Shown here: positions 1 through 6,817 of the stretch, piece after piece | Layout of the letters: each line of letters starts with the position of its first letter | Position numbering within the stretch: the first letter of the stretch is position 1 | Assembly: GCA_043718505.1 (NCBI GenBank) | Contig: JAYSVN010000032.1 | Location: 1-17,228 of the forward strand | Length of the DNA stretch: 17,228 nucleotides | Source: JAGOSA01 sp043718505 | Lineage (GTDB): Bacteria > Patescibacteriota > Minisyncoccia > Phycocordibacterales > UBA9973 | Direction of reading: 5' to 3' | The notes under the pieces: generated by a model | Database searches by the model: none | Told to the model about the DNA's origin: nothing | The model's input: only the letters and a program-made list of their open reading frames with translations | Made by a program: the position numbers and the translations under genes

Positions 1-104
1 TTGAGACCGGTACGTTCAAAACGCGAAATAATTTCGCCGGTAAGTGAACGCTGGACAGCGTCAGGTTTGAGGATAACAAGTGTTCGTTCTTTTTTTGGAT
101 GCAT
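1..104 (-). CDS. ndk: Nucleoside diphosphate kinase, N-terminal fragment (cut by window edge)
   Basis: Reading the minus strand from the ATG at 104 gives 34 codons beginning MHPKKERTLVILKPDAVQR, followed by a GEIISRFERTGL-like stretch. This is the N-terminal strand and first helix of nucleoside diphosphate kinase; the lysine in the LKPDAVQR motif is the conserved phosphate-contacting residue of the family. The enzyme transfers the gamma phosphate between nucleoside triphosphates and diphosphates through a phospho-histidine, which would lie outside this window. The rest of the gene runs off the left edge, so completeness cannot be judged. No Shine-Dalgarno sequence precedes the ATG; the upstream bases are AT-rich. 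The gene lies downstream of the propeller gene on the same strand, across a 114-bp gap with its own possible -10 box. Confidence 0.88.
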   Translation of the reverse strand, partial: MHPKKERTLVILKPDAVQRSLTGEIISRFERTGL

Positions 105-153
105 ACAATATATTAATAATTGAATTGGATAAAAATATAATAAAACCAGAGAG

Positions 154-159
154 ACTATA
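154..159 (-). promoter_or_regulatory. Possible extended -10 promoter of ndk
   Basis: On the minus strand TGC-TATAGT is an extended -10 match (TGn plus 5 of 6 to TATAAT). It would start transcription near 147 and give a leader of about 43 nt before the ndk ATG. No convincing -35 box is seen 16-18 bp upstream. The rest of the 105-218 gap is AT-rich and holds nothing else I can support. Confidence 0.35.
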
Positions 160-218
160 GCAGAAAAGTTGCAAATAGAAAACCCCGTGATTTTATACAT
201 TAAATGTTCTGTTTTTTA

Positions 219-1274
219 TTACGGCAAAATACCAGTATATTTTGCAAAATGATACGTCAGCATATTATCAATAAGAGTAAATCTGCCGCCAATATACAGT
301 TCATTTTTCCAATCACAAATTGCCAAGATACTTTGGTTAAAATCACCGCCCAATCCATACCAACGATTCCCGTCCCAAGCCACAATATTTTTTGACAGCA
401 CCTGAACACTGTCTCCAGCCGCTTCGAAAAAGCCCCCGACGTACAGAATGTCGTTGAATACATGCATTGTGAAAACTTGTCCATACGAACCATTGTGGAC
501 CATACCGCCAGCCACATCATGCCAAGCTGTACCATCGTAACGAATGATTGAATTACCAATACTACCATCAGCTTTTGAAAATGATCCGGCAACATACAAT
601 TCGCCTTTGTAGACAATCATCGATCCTGCCCACGATGTCGGGCCTGCGATGGCATAAGAAATATCCGCCCATCCTCTGCAACCACAATTAAGCTTAAACA
701 CTTTTGTGATCATGTCTTCTCCTGTTGAATCCTGAAATTGGCCGACAACGTACAGTTGTCCCTGCAACATGGCAATACCATCTACGCTGCCTCTTCCGGC
801 AGGTAAATGGGTGCTTGCCCAATTTATCCCGTTCCAGACAGCCAGGCCATTTGTTTCTACGCTGTTGATGGAATTGAATCCCCCGCCAACATAAAGCAGT
901 GAATCGGTGGCGTAATAGCAAATAGCACTGCCATTAAATCCTGAGCCGACAACAGACCAGGAACCGTTATGGGAGCGAAGCATTTGATTACAATCTGTGG
1001 CATAGATATCACCACGCCATCTACCAAGAGAAAATAGCGGGTTACAGCCAAAACTTCCTGCAGAAATCATCGTAGTGTCATTCCAGGCGGCAATACTTTT
1101 TTGTAAATTACCATTTACGAAGAAAAATTCACCGCCGACAACGAGTTGATCATTGGTCGTATCGGGCATGAGTGACCTCACTGCCCCATCGAGCGTACAG
1201 TTTATTGCTTGCCAATTTTGCGCGGCTACACCGCCAAGCGAAAGAAATACGAGAACGTACATTAGTTTTTTCAT
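219..1274 (-). CDS. Secreted beta-propeller-like repeat protein of unknown function
   Basis: The 351-residue product starts with a clear signal peptide (MKKLMYVLVFLSLGGVAAQ, cleavage probably after AAQ or near it). The mature part repeats a short strand motif of the form L-Y-V-G-G-x-F at residues 44-50, 127-133, 174-180, 226-232, 277-283 and 326-332. The spacing is 47-52 residues apart from one double gap of 83 that probably hides a degenerate copy near residue 90. Most repeats are followed by an A-W-D/N-G or similar stretch. This pattern suits a Kelch- or delta-60-like beta-propeller of about seven blades. No membrane anchor, lipobox, catalytic motif or C-terminal sorting domain is visible; the protein ends at TGILP. 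The signal-peptide style and repeats resemble Bacteroidetes extracellular proteins. Binding or adhesion is a guess; I do not recognise a specific family. The start context is A-rich (AAATAAAA before ATG). Confidence 0.75.
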   Translation of the reverse strand: MKKLMYVLVFLSLGGVAAQNWQAINCTLDGAVRSLMPDTTNDQLVVGGEFFFVNGNLQKSIAAWNDTTMISAGSFGCNPLFSLGRWRGDIYATDCNQMLRSHNGSWSVVGSGFNGSAICYYATDSLLYVGGGFNSINSVETNGLAVWNGINWASTHLPAGRGSVDGIAMLQGQLYVVGQFQDSTGEDMITKVFKLNCGCRGWADISYAIAGPTSWAGSMIVYKGELYVAGSFSKADGSIGNSIIRYDGTAWHDVAGGMVHNGSYGQVFTMHVFNDILYVGGFFEAAGDSVQVLSKNIVAWDGNRWYGLGGDFNQSILAICDWKNELYIGGRFTLIDNMLTYHFAKYTGILP

Positions 1275-1332
1275 TTTTATTTAGTTTTAAAGAGTTCCAT
1301 AAAAGTCTATCTAATTGAGATGAACAAAAGCT

Positions 1333-1446
1333 TAAGAAAAGATAAAATACCTACCGAGGGTCTCTCGCAGCGCGACGGCGCGAGAGGGAGGGGTTTTCGT
1401 AGCAACGAAAAACCCCGACCCGAGATAGGTATTTTATCTTTTCTTA
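1333..1446. repeat. Three-armed inverted repeat with 21-bp perfect outer stem
   Basis: Bases 1333-1353 are the exact reverse complement of 1426-1446. After a short mismatch, GGGTC (1358-1362) pairs with GACCC (1417-1421). Inside are two more hairpins: TCTCGC/GCGAGA (1363-1368 with 1380-1385) and GGGGTTTTCGT/ACGAAAAACCCC (1390-1400 with 1405-1416, loop AGCA, one bulged A). Together they would fold as a three-way junction in RNA, or extrude as a cruciform in DNA. The right arm begins exactly at the TAA stop codon of the ATPase gene, and the propeller gene starts 59 bp beyond the left arm. It could be a transcript terminator or processing signal between the two genes, or a mobile REP/MITE-like repeat. 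The sequence alone cannot decide. Confidence 0.85.
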
Positions 1447-4233
1447 GTCTTTTTTGTAGCGTCTCATTATCCCCTCTTCTACCATCGCCCTATCTTCACC
1501 GTAGCGGAGATATGAAAGTTCTTTGAGTTTATCTACAATATCTGGCATACCTTTTTCTGGCGGAAGCGTGGCCATCGAAAATGGTTTTACCGGCATGCCT
1601 TTGACCAGCATTTTCATATAGGCATTCCAGTTTGGAATTTTTGCTATATCCTGTGGACTAAAAGTGGGTTCGAGTTGTTTTGCCAAAAATTCAGCATCAT
1701 CGATACCAACCCGGAAAACTGCCATTGAGCCGACGTTACCGAATACCGCGTCTTTAATTCCCTCATCAAGCTGTTTGATAAATTGATGTGCGATTGTAAG
1801 ACCAAGCTTATACTTGCGGGCTTCAGATAATATTTGTGAAATAGAGTTTGTTGTTACGTTCTGGAATTCATCGATATACAGATAAAACGGCGGTAACTCC
1901 TTGCCGAAAGAATCTACACGGGAGAGCGCTGCCATTAAAATTTTACCAACAATAACAAGACCGATCAGGTTTGCATTAATTTCACCAAGACGACCCTTGG
2001 AAAGATTTACCAGGAAAATTTTCTTATTATCCATCATCTCACGGAAGTTAAAGGCAGATTTTTCCTGGGCAATAATCGGGCGCATAATTTCGTTCGTTAC
2101 AAAGACGTCGAATTTGTTAGTAATATACGGAACATAGTTCGCCAGCCCTGCCTCACCTGTTGTTTTCTCAGCTGCACTCCAGAATTGATGAATAATGGGA
2201 TTCTTACACTTAGCCAGCTTGGCTTCACGAAAAGCCTTGTCAGCCATAACGCGACCGATTTCGAGAATAGTCGCTCCTGATTCCGAATCTTCCAAAATGA
2301 GGAGACATGCATTTCTAAAGTATTGTTCAAAGGCCGGGCCCATGGATTCAGGAACTGCACCAAAAAGTTTCCGGAAAATAGAAAGCATTTCATCTACGAC
2401 AAAGGTTTTTTGTTCGGGAAAACGGACATCGTATTCGAGCATGTTGAGACCCATCGGTCGCGCAGTATATGCCGGATCAAAGTAAATGACATCATCAATT
2501 CGCTCACGCGGAATTTGAGCCAAAATATCCTGAATGTCGCTGCCATGCGGATCAATAAAACAGACACCGTGGCCGGCTTTTATGTCCTGAATAATCATGT
2601 TTTTGAGGAGCATCGTTTTACCAGTTCCGGTCTGACCGATGACATAGAAATGGCGGAGTCGATCTTCCGGCGCAAAGTGAATTGGTGTTTCATTGCCACG
2701 GTAGCGGTTAACGCCGATAAGTGCGCCCCTATTTAGATTGAATACATCGCTACCCGCACCGCCCATGCCACCACCCTGGGCACCAGTGAGTTCCTGAGGC
2801 GGTGGAGCCTCAATAGCACTAGCTTCCTTGAGTTGCGGTGCCGAGCTAATTCCCCATGGGAAATGGTACATGGTCGTCAGTTCGCGCAGATTGAGCGGCA
2901 AAACGTTATCATCATCAAAAAAGCGGTAGGAAAAATTGTGGAAAAAATCTTTGAGACGCTTGTCGGCAACTTCACGGAAAATAATACTATTTGATGTCGG
3001 CTCGGTGAATTGATTGAATGCTGATTCTATTTCCCGGATAATTTGTTTGGCGCGGATTTCATCGGCAGCTGAGGCAGCGACACGAATGTTAACTGAATAA
3101 ATTGTATGTTTAATTTTCTCGCCGATAAATTCAATAGCTTTTTCATCAATTTTCTTTTCTTTTTCCTCCTTCTCTTTCTCGTTCTCTTTTTTGCTGGAAA
3201 TAAATTCCTTACCAATTTTCAGAAATGCTTTATCGAAACCGTCAAAAAGCTTGTGCTTCTTTTCCAGCTTAACGCCTTTCTTAACTTCTGATAAAGCAAA
3301 AGTAAAATCTTTTATGTACTTCTCCCCTGCCGGTGCAATCACAAATTGAATAGCAGCACCTTCGCCTGACTCTTTTAATTTTGAAAATACTGAAAGCACA
3401 GCATGCATCGGATCATGATCAAGTTTGTCATACGTGCGAATAGGCAAAGCTTCATGGCCTGAAAGTTCAGCTATTGCACCAATATGAACGCCGCCTTCGG
3501 TAAAAATATTGTAATCGTCCGGTTTTTCAATTACTCTGGCTTTTGGAAAACTGGCCAGAACTTGTTTCTCAAATAGATCAGCTTTTGCATCTGCAACTGA
3601 CGCATAAAAAACAACATGACTATTGGTATTTTGCTCAGCAATTTCAAAGGTAAAGTAATCACGGCCCTTATTATCTCTGCCATCCGCAACTCCCTGAAGG
3701 CCAGCGTAGAGCTGCTCCATGCTGGTAATGAGCTCTTTGAACCCTTTCTTCTCTTCCTCAGCCGGAGTTGGCAAAGTAACTTCAAAAAGCCGCATGTGGA
3801 GCGCTTTTCCAAGCGGTGTACCTTCTTTGATATCCGGCAAAGTCCCTTTTTGAAGGTATTGCACCAAAAATCGATGGAAATCGTCATCTATATGCGGATC
3901 ATTCATTTTTTCAACAACAGTCAGAGTATTTTTGAGACCGTTATGGAGAAGCATGCCGAAAAGCTCTTCGATTTTCTTATCGTGGGCTTCAGGCTGGAGA
4001 CGCAAAACAATAGCTTCGGATTCTTCAGTGGAGACTACCGCACTCGGGGCTAGAATCTCCTGTATCGGAGCGGCGGCATACTCTTTGATAACGGTCTTGG
4101 TCAATTGCTCATTAGATTGCGGTGTTTTTTCGGCCTGCGGCAAAGATCCTTCGCGGTCTTTAATGTACGAGCGCAGAAAGTGTAATTCTTCTTCTGGAGT
4201 TTTGAAACCGCCAAAGGACTCAGGATTTTCCAT
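1444..4233 (-). CDS. VirD4/TraG-like (type IV secretion coupling) ATPase
   Basis: The 929-residue protein has a P-loop ATPase domain in its second half: Walker A GQTGTGKT at 533-540, a CFIDPHGS strand at 558-565, Walker B FYLYIDEFQ at 783-791, and a GLTIAHQF sensor-like motif at 811-818. These match TraG/TraD/VirD4 and HerA-type DNA-pumping ATPases. The first ~500 residues are an unrecognised region with a Lys/Glu-rich, probably coiled-coil or linker stretch at about 347-363, and a Pro/Gly-rich hinge at about 476-495 before the ATPase. I see no hydrophobic run long enough for a membrane helix, whereas classic VirD4/TraG proteins carry N-terminal ones. The likely role is ATP-driven movement of DNA or protein through a type IV-related apparatus, but no other secretion gene lies nearby. 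The start follows an extended -10 box by only nine bases. Naming beyond the ATPase family is inference. Confidence 0.85.
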   Translation of the reverse strand: MENPESFGGFKTPEEELHFLRSYIKDREGSLPQAEKTPQSNEQLTKTVIKEYAAAPIQEILAPSAVVSTEESEAIVLRLQPEAHDKKIEELFGMLLHNGLKNTLTVVEKMNDPHIDDDFHRFLVQYLQKGTLPDIKEGTPLGKALHMRLFEVTLPTPAEEEKKGFKELITSMEQLYAGLQGVADGRDNKGRDYFTFEIAEQNTNSHVVFYASVADAKADLFEKQVLASFPKARVIEKPDDYNIFTEGGVHIGAIAELSGHEALPIRTYDKLDHDPMHAVLSVFSKLKESGEGAAIQFVIAPAGEKYIKDFTFALSEVKKGVKLEKKHKLFDGFDKAFLKIGKEFISSKKENEKEKEEKEKKIDEKAIEFIGEKIKHTIYSVNIRVAASAADEIRAKQIIREIESAFNQFTEPTSNSIIFREVADKRLKDFFHNFSYRFFDDDNVLPLNLRELTTMYHFPWGISSAPQLKEASAIEAPPPQELTGAQGGGMGGAGSDVFNLNRGALIGVNRYRGNETPIHFAPEDRLRHFYVIGQTGTGKTMLLKNMIIQDIKAGHGVCFIDPHGSDIQDILAQIPRERIDDVIYFDPAYTARPMGLNMLEYDVRFPEQKTFVVDEMLSIFRKLFGAVPESMGPAFEQYFRNACLLILEDSESGATILEIGRVMADKAFREAKLAKCKNPIIHQFWSAAEKTTGEAGLANYVPYITNKFDVFVTNEIMRPIIAQEKSAFNFREMMDNKKIFLVNLSKGRLGEINANLIGLVIVGKILMAALSRVDSFGKELPPFYLYIDEFQNVTTNSISQILSEARKYKLGLTIAHQFIKQLDEGIKDAVFGNVGSMAVFRVGIDDAEFLAKQLEPTFSPQDIAKIPNWNAYMKMLVKGMPVKPFSMATLPPEKGMPDIVDKLKELSYLRYGEDRAMVEEGIMRRYKKD

Positions 4234-4242
4234 ACTGTCGAT

Positions 4243-4248
4243 ATTATA
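4243..4248 (-). promoter_or_regulatory. Extended -10 promoter of the ATPase gene, almost leaderless
   Basis: The minus strand reads TTGC-TATAAT, a perfect -10 with the TGn extension. Nine bases separate it from the ATG at 4233, so transcription should begin about 3-4 nt before the start codon. There is no good -35 box. The divergent gene's promoter lies within the same 71-bp gap. Confidence 0.6.
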
Positions 4249-4268
4249 GCAAGGAAAATAGGCTCTGC

Positions 4269-4296
4269 TTGCGAAAAACCGTGAACAAGGTACTAT
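4269..4296 (+). promoter_or_regulatory. Promoter of the 128-residue unknown gene
   Basis: TTGCGA (4269-4274), a 16-bp spacer and TACTAT (4291-4296) form a reasonable housekeeping sigma promoter. The expected start site is about 4302-4303, only two or three bases before the ATG at 4305, so the mRNA would be practically leaderless. The in-frame TTG at 4269 is the -35 box itself, which argues against using it as a start codon. Confidence 0.5.
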
Positions 4297-4304
4297 TTAA
4301 GTGT

Positions 4305-4691
4305 ATGAAAAACCCAGAAAACGGACCTCAAGTTGGTAATGAAGCTACTCAAGAGCTTGTAGAAAAAGAGCTCCAGCATCTTGAACTTGATAGTATCACC
4401 CAAGATGAAGAAATGAAGCGGCTTATTAATGTCTACTCGACTGAAAAAGGCAAGCAGCTCCTTTTAAATGACCTCGAGAGTAACGAAGCTGCTCTTATTG
4501 CTCATAAAAATGAGATTGGGACACCCTTATTCAAAGAATTATTTAAAGCATATTCTCATTACATGAGTATTTATGAAAGGGTTTTCAAAAAGCCATACAA
4601 AATGCAGCTTGATATAGACACTGGTGCGCATGATTATGCAGAAGAACTTCACCAGGACTCCAAGCATTATATTCCCAAATCCAAAATATAA
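4305..4691 (+). CDS. Unknown soluble, mostly helical 128-residue protein
   Basis: I do not recognise this protein. From the ATG at 4305 it is 128 residues, rich in Glu, Lys, Leu and Asn, without signal peptide, membrane segment, cysteine motif or P-loop. The pattern of charged residues suggests mostly amphipathic helices (for example residues 15-40 and 55-90). A longer reading frame opens at a TTG at 4269, but that codon lies in the predicted -35 box and the promoter would start transcription after it, so 4305 is preferred. The gene is divergent from the ATPase gene, sharing a 71-bp promoter region, which may hint at joint control. At its other end its stop codon directly abuts the stop codon of map on the opposite strand, with no terminator between them. 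Confidence 0.65.
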   Translation: MKNPENGPQVGNEATQELVEKELQHLELDSITQDEEMKRLINVYSTEKGKQLLLNDLESNEAALIAHKNEIGTPLFKELFKAYSHYMSIYERVFKKPYKMQLDIDTGAHDYAEELHQDSKHYIPKSKI

Positions 4692-5453
4692 TTATTTCGT
4701 CAAAATCTCATTCCCCTTCTCAGTTATTAAAATAGTGTGTTCAAAATGAGCGGCCGGCTTTTGATCGCTCGCAATGTAGGTGTATTCATCTGCCAGAACG
4801 CGTACGCGTCCAGAGCCGAGAGTCGCCATTGGTTCAATGGCAATAACCATACCCGGAGCAAGTGATTCACCTGTGCCCGGAGTACCGTAATTTGGCACAA
4901 ACGGTTCTTCGTGAACTTCATGTCCAACACCATGACCTGAGAGCATTCGGACAACACCAAGTTTGTGTTCTTTTAGAACCTTCTCAATAGCAGCGCCAAT
5001 GTCACCCGTGGTACCTTTTGGTTTAGCAGCTTTAATACCGGCAGCGATAGCTTTCTGCGTACCGGTGATAAGGTTTTTGACTTCTTTTGTCGGCTTGCCA
5101 ACTGCAACGGTAATGGCGTGATCAGTGAACATGCCTTTATGCATGAGCCCAAGATCAACAGAAACTACGTCGCCGTCTTTTATTTTCCGATTGCTCGGAA
5201 TTCCATGCACCACTTCTTCATTTATAGAAACACAGAGCGCAGCCGGATACGGCCGACGAACACCTTCAGGCGTGTAATGGAGAAATGACGGCGTATCACC
5301 TTTTTTCTCAATTAATTGACGTGCCATCTTGTCGAGCTCCGCAGTAGTTACTCCGGCCTTAACTGCTTTTGCTACTTTGGCCAAAATATCGGCTAATCTT
5401 TTACCTCCGGCTTTCAAAATCTTTATTTCTTTTTCGTTTTTTATTCTGGCCAT
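4692..5453 (-). CDS. map: Methionine aminopeptidase, type I
   Basis: This 253-residue enzyme removes the N-terminal methionine from nascent proteins in the cytoplasm. All five metal ligands of the type I family are present: D100, D111, H174, E207 and E238, plus the substrate-site histidines H83 and H181. The signature surrounding H174 reads LSGHGVGHEVHEEP. Length matches the E. coli enzyme, offset by about three residues, and there is no N-terminal zinc-finger or SH3-binding extension. It lies 51 bp downstream of adk on the same strand, the usual adk-map pairing, and is probably co-transcribed. infA, rpmJ, rpsM and the rest of the cluster, which often follow map, are not here. The start is ATTATATG with no Shine-Dalgarno sequence. 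Confidence 0.96.
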   Translation of the reverse strand: MARIKNEKEIKILKAGGKRLADILAKVAKAVKAGVTTAELDKMARQLIEKKGDTPSFLHYTPEGVRRPYPAALCVSINEEVVHGIPSNRKIKDGDVVSVDLGLMHKGMFTDHAITVAVGKPTKEVKNLITGTQKAIAAGIKAAKPKGTTGDIGAAIEKVLKEHKLGVVRMLSGHGVGHEVHEEPFVPNYGTPGTGESLAPGMVIAIEPMATLGSGRVRVLADEYTYIASDQKPAAHFEHTILITEKGNEILTK

Positions 5454-5504
5454 ATAATTATCTTTTCTTTATTTTGTAATCAGATTTTATTAATCTATAT
5501 GTGC

Positions 5505-6104
5505 TTACGCTCGCTCGAGCACTGCAATAATATCAGCATGAACCTTCTCTATAGGCTGTTCACCGTTTATCTCAACAACTTTGTACATCTTGGCATTTTC
5601 CATATGGCGAATTGCCGGTACAACATCAGTCTCATACCATTCCAGTCGTTTCTCCATATCGCCTGCCCTACTATCGTCCATTCTACCGCGTTCCGTAAGC
5701 CTTGTCCTTGACCAGTCATTTGACACATTAATAATGAAAACTGTCGGCGTCGTGCGATTATAAAAAGTAAAAGCGGTATCGAGTGCTTCGATTTCGGAAA
5801 GTGTACGCGGTGTTCCATCGAGTACCAGATGTTCATCACCTTTTAAGTTGTCGATAAATTCGTGTGACCAGATGTGAATAGCCAAAAATGCCGGCTGAAG
5901 TGTTCCGGCTTCCATAATTGCTTTTGAGAGTTTGCTTGAGTAAGAATCTCCGGCAATAAACTTTCGGAACATGTCACCGGTTTCAAGATAAAAAATATCA
6001 CGCGTCGGGTCTTTGGTTTTGAGATATTCCTGCATCAGCTTTGCCTGAGTTCCCTTCCCGCAGCCCGAGCGTCCCATGAAGATGATGGTTTCTGGATTCA
6101 TCAT
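5505..6104 (-). CDS. adk: Adenylate kinase, short-LID form
   Basis: The enzyme interconverts ATP plus AMP and two ADP. The 199-residue sequence has the P-loop GRSGCGKGTQ at 11-20, the nucleotide-binding ETGDMFR at 41-47, and the AMP-site motif DGTPRT at 96-101, where most adenylate kinases have DGFPRT. At 135-145, RLTERGRMDDS joins the two arginine-bearing LID motifs almost directly, so the 30-residue LID insert of the long form, and any zinc site, is absent. The gene is paired with map as in many bacteria, but separated from secY by a convergent gene and a terminator. Two ATG codons occur in tandem (6104 and 6101); 6104 is preferred because the -10 box places the transcription start on it. 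UMP/CMP or another nucleoside monophosphate kinase activity is a less likely alternative, given the short LID. Confidence 0.9.
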   Translation of the reverse strand: MMNPETIIFMGRSGCGKGTQAKLMQEYLKTKDPTRDIFYLETGDMFRKFIAGDSYSSKLSKAIMEAGTLQPAFLAIHIWSHEFIDNLKGDEHLVLDGTPRTLSEIEALDTAFTFYNRTTPTVFIINVSNDWSRTRLTERGRMDDSRAGDMEKRLEWYETDVVPAIRHMENAKMYKVVEINGEQPIEKVHADIIAVLERA

Positions 6105-6110
6105 TTAGTG

Positions 6111-6116
6111 ATTATA
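6111..6116 (-). promoter_or_regulatory. Perfect -10 box of adk giving a leaderless mRNA
   Basis: The minus strand carries TATAAT with six bases (CACTAA) between it and the ATG at 6104, so the A of the start codon is the expected first transcribed base. A weak -35 (TTTCGA, 3 of 6) lies 17 bp upstream. This explains how adk-map is expressed after being cut off from the secY operon. Confidence 0.6.
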
Positions 6117-6143
6117 GCGTAAAGCTCGGTTTATCGAAATGAC

Positions 6144-6172
6144 TTGACCACAGACAGGTCAAATGGTATCGT
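6144..6172 (+). promoter_or_regulatory. Promoter with palindromic operator candidate, secreted 189-residue gene
   Basis: TTGACC (6144-6149), a 17-bp spacer and TATCGT (6167-6172) preceded by TGG form a good extended promoter. The -35 box is also the left arm of a perfect inverted repeat, TTGACC-N7-GGTCAA (6144-6162), well placed for a dimeric repressor. The transcription start would be near 6179, giving a leader of about 16 nt. Confidence 0.6.
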
Positions 6173-6194
6173 AAGAAAAACTAAAATTGAAAAG

Positions 6195-6764
6195 ATGAAG
6201 ACAACAATTCTGGCAATATGCTTAAGCGCTATATTCAATTGTGCGATTGCCCAAAATGCTTCGAATAAGCAGGAACTTCGTGATGAAATATACGATCTCG
6301 CCACGCTGCTATTTGACGATACTATTATTAATTCTCATATTAGTTCTCAGATTCCATTATGTAATGGAATAGAGGAGCAAGCTTTTTGTCATAGATGGCA
6401 CATTGGTAGGGTTGATACAATTCTTTCTGTTTATCATGCCGGTCATTCCATTAGTCTTTCGGTTCAAAAACCAACGAATCAGATTACTATTTACTTTGAG
6501 AATGAGGAACAAAAAATTCTTTTTCAGGACAAGAGTAATGAAATCAGTATTAAGTGTTTTTTCAAAGAAAAAATTGATACTACTGGTACGTATGCCGAAA
6601 TGGAGAAAAAGTATGAAGCTGAACACAAAAACTCTGTTTTATGGGGCTACTATGTTCCGGCATTTAGATGGAAAGAAACAGAATGTGGCAAAGATATAAT
6701 ACATGATTTCAATTTGAATATTTATCTTTGGAATAATTATCTTGCTGAAGCTATTAGGAAGTAG
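6195..6764 (+). CDS. Unknown secreted protein
   Basis: I do not recognise the family. From the ATG at 6195 the product is 189 residues. It starts with a textbook signal peptide (MKTTILAICLSAIFNCAIAQ), with cleavage probably after AIA or AIAQ. The mature part is about 170 residues and has four cysteines in the contexts PLCNG, AFCHR, IKCFF and TECGK, which could form two disulfides outside the cytoplasm. There is no lipobox, membrane anchor or known catalytic motif. An in-frame TTG at 6144 would lengthen the protein but coincides with the -35 box, so it is rejected as a start. The gene sits between adk and secY, facing secY, with its own promoter and terminator. The signal-peptide style ending in AQN resembles Bacteroidetes secreted proteins, so it may be an acquired unit. 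Confidence 0.65.
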   Translation: MKTTILAICLSAIFNCAIAQNASNKQELRDEIYDLATLLFDDTIINSHISSQIPLCNGIEEQAFCHRWHIGRVDTILSVYHAGHSISLSVQKPTNQITIYFENEEQKILFQDKSNEISIKCFFKEKIDTTGTYAEMEKKYEAEHKNSVLWGYYVPAFRWKETECGKDIIHDFNLNIYLWNNYLAEAIRK

Positions 6765-6772
6765 AAAATAAA

Positions 6773-6798
6773 AGAGCTACATTACGTAGCTCTTTTTT
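6773..6798. terminator. Bidirectional intrinsic terminator between the secreted gene and secY
   Basis: AGAGCTA (6773-6779) pairs with TAGCTCT (6787-6793) around a CATTACG loop. A T-run follows on the plus strand, and on the minus strand the stem is followed by TTTTATTTTC. It can end both the plus-strand secreted gene and the secY operon. Confidence 0.85.
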
Positions 6799-6817
6799 AT
6801 TTCCATATTTTGCAATT

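Noticed and set aside
257..616. Open frame of 119 codons on the minus strand inside the propeller gene
   Set aside because: It is an out-of-frame shadow of the 351-residue reading frame, which has a signal peptide and regular repeats; the shadow has no recognisable features.
1320..1526. Plus-strand open frame of 68 codons across the large inverted repeat
   Set aside because: It is made up of the palindrome and the antisense of the ATPase C-terminus; there is no independent coding evidence.
3616..4053. Open frame of 145 codons on the plus strand
   Set aside because: It lies antisense to the ATPase gene, has no promoter or recognisable motif, and its composition is what the complementary strand would give.
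4269..4304. TTG start extending the unknown gene by 12 codons
   Set aside because: The TTG is part of the -35 box and lies upstream of the expected transcription start.
6144..6194. TTG start extending the secreted protein by 17 codons
   Set aside because: The TTG is the -35 box, and the extension would bury the signal peptide inside the protein.
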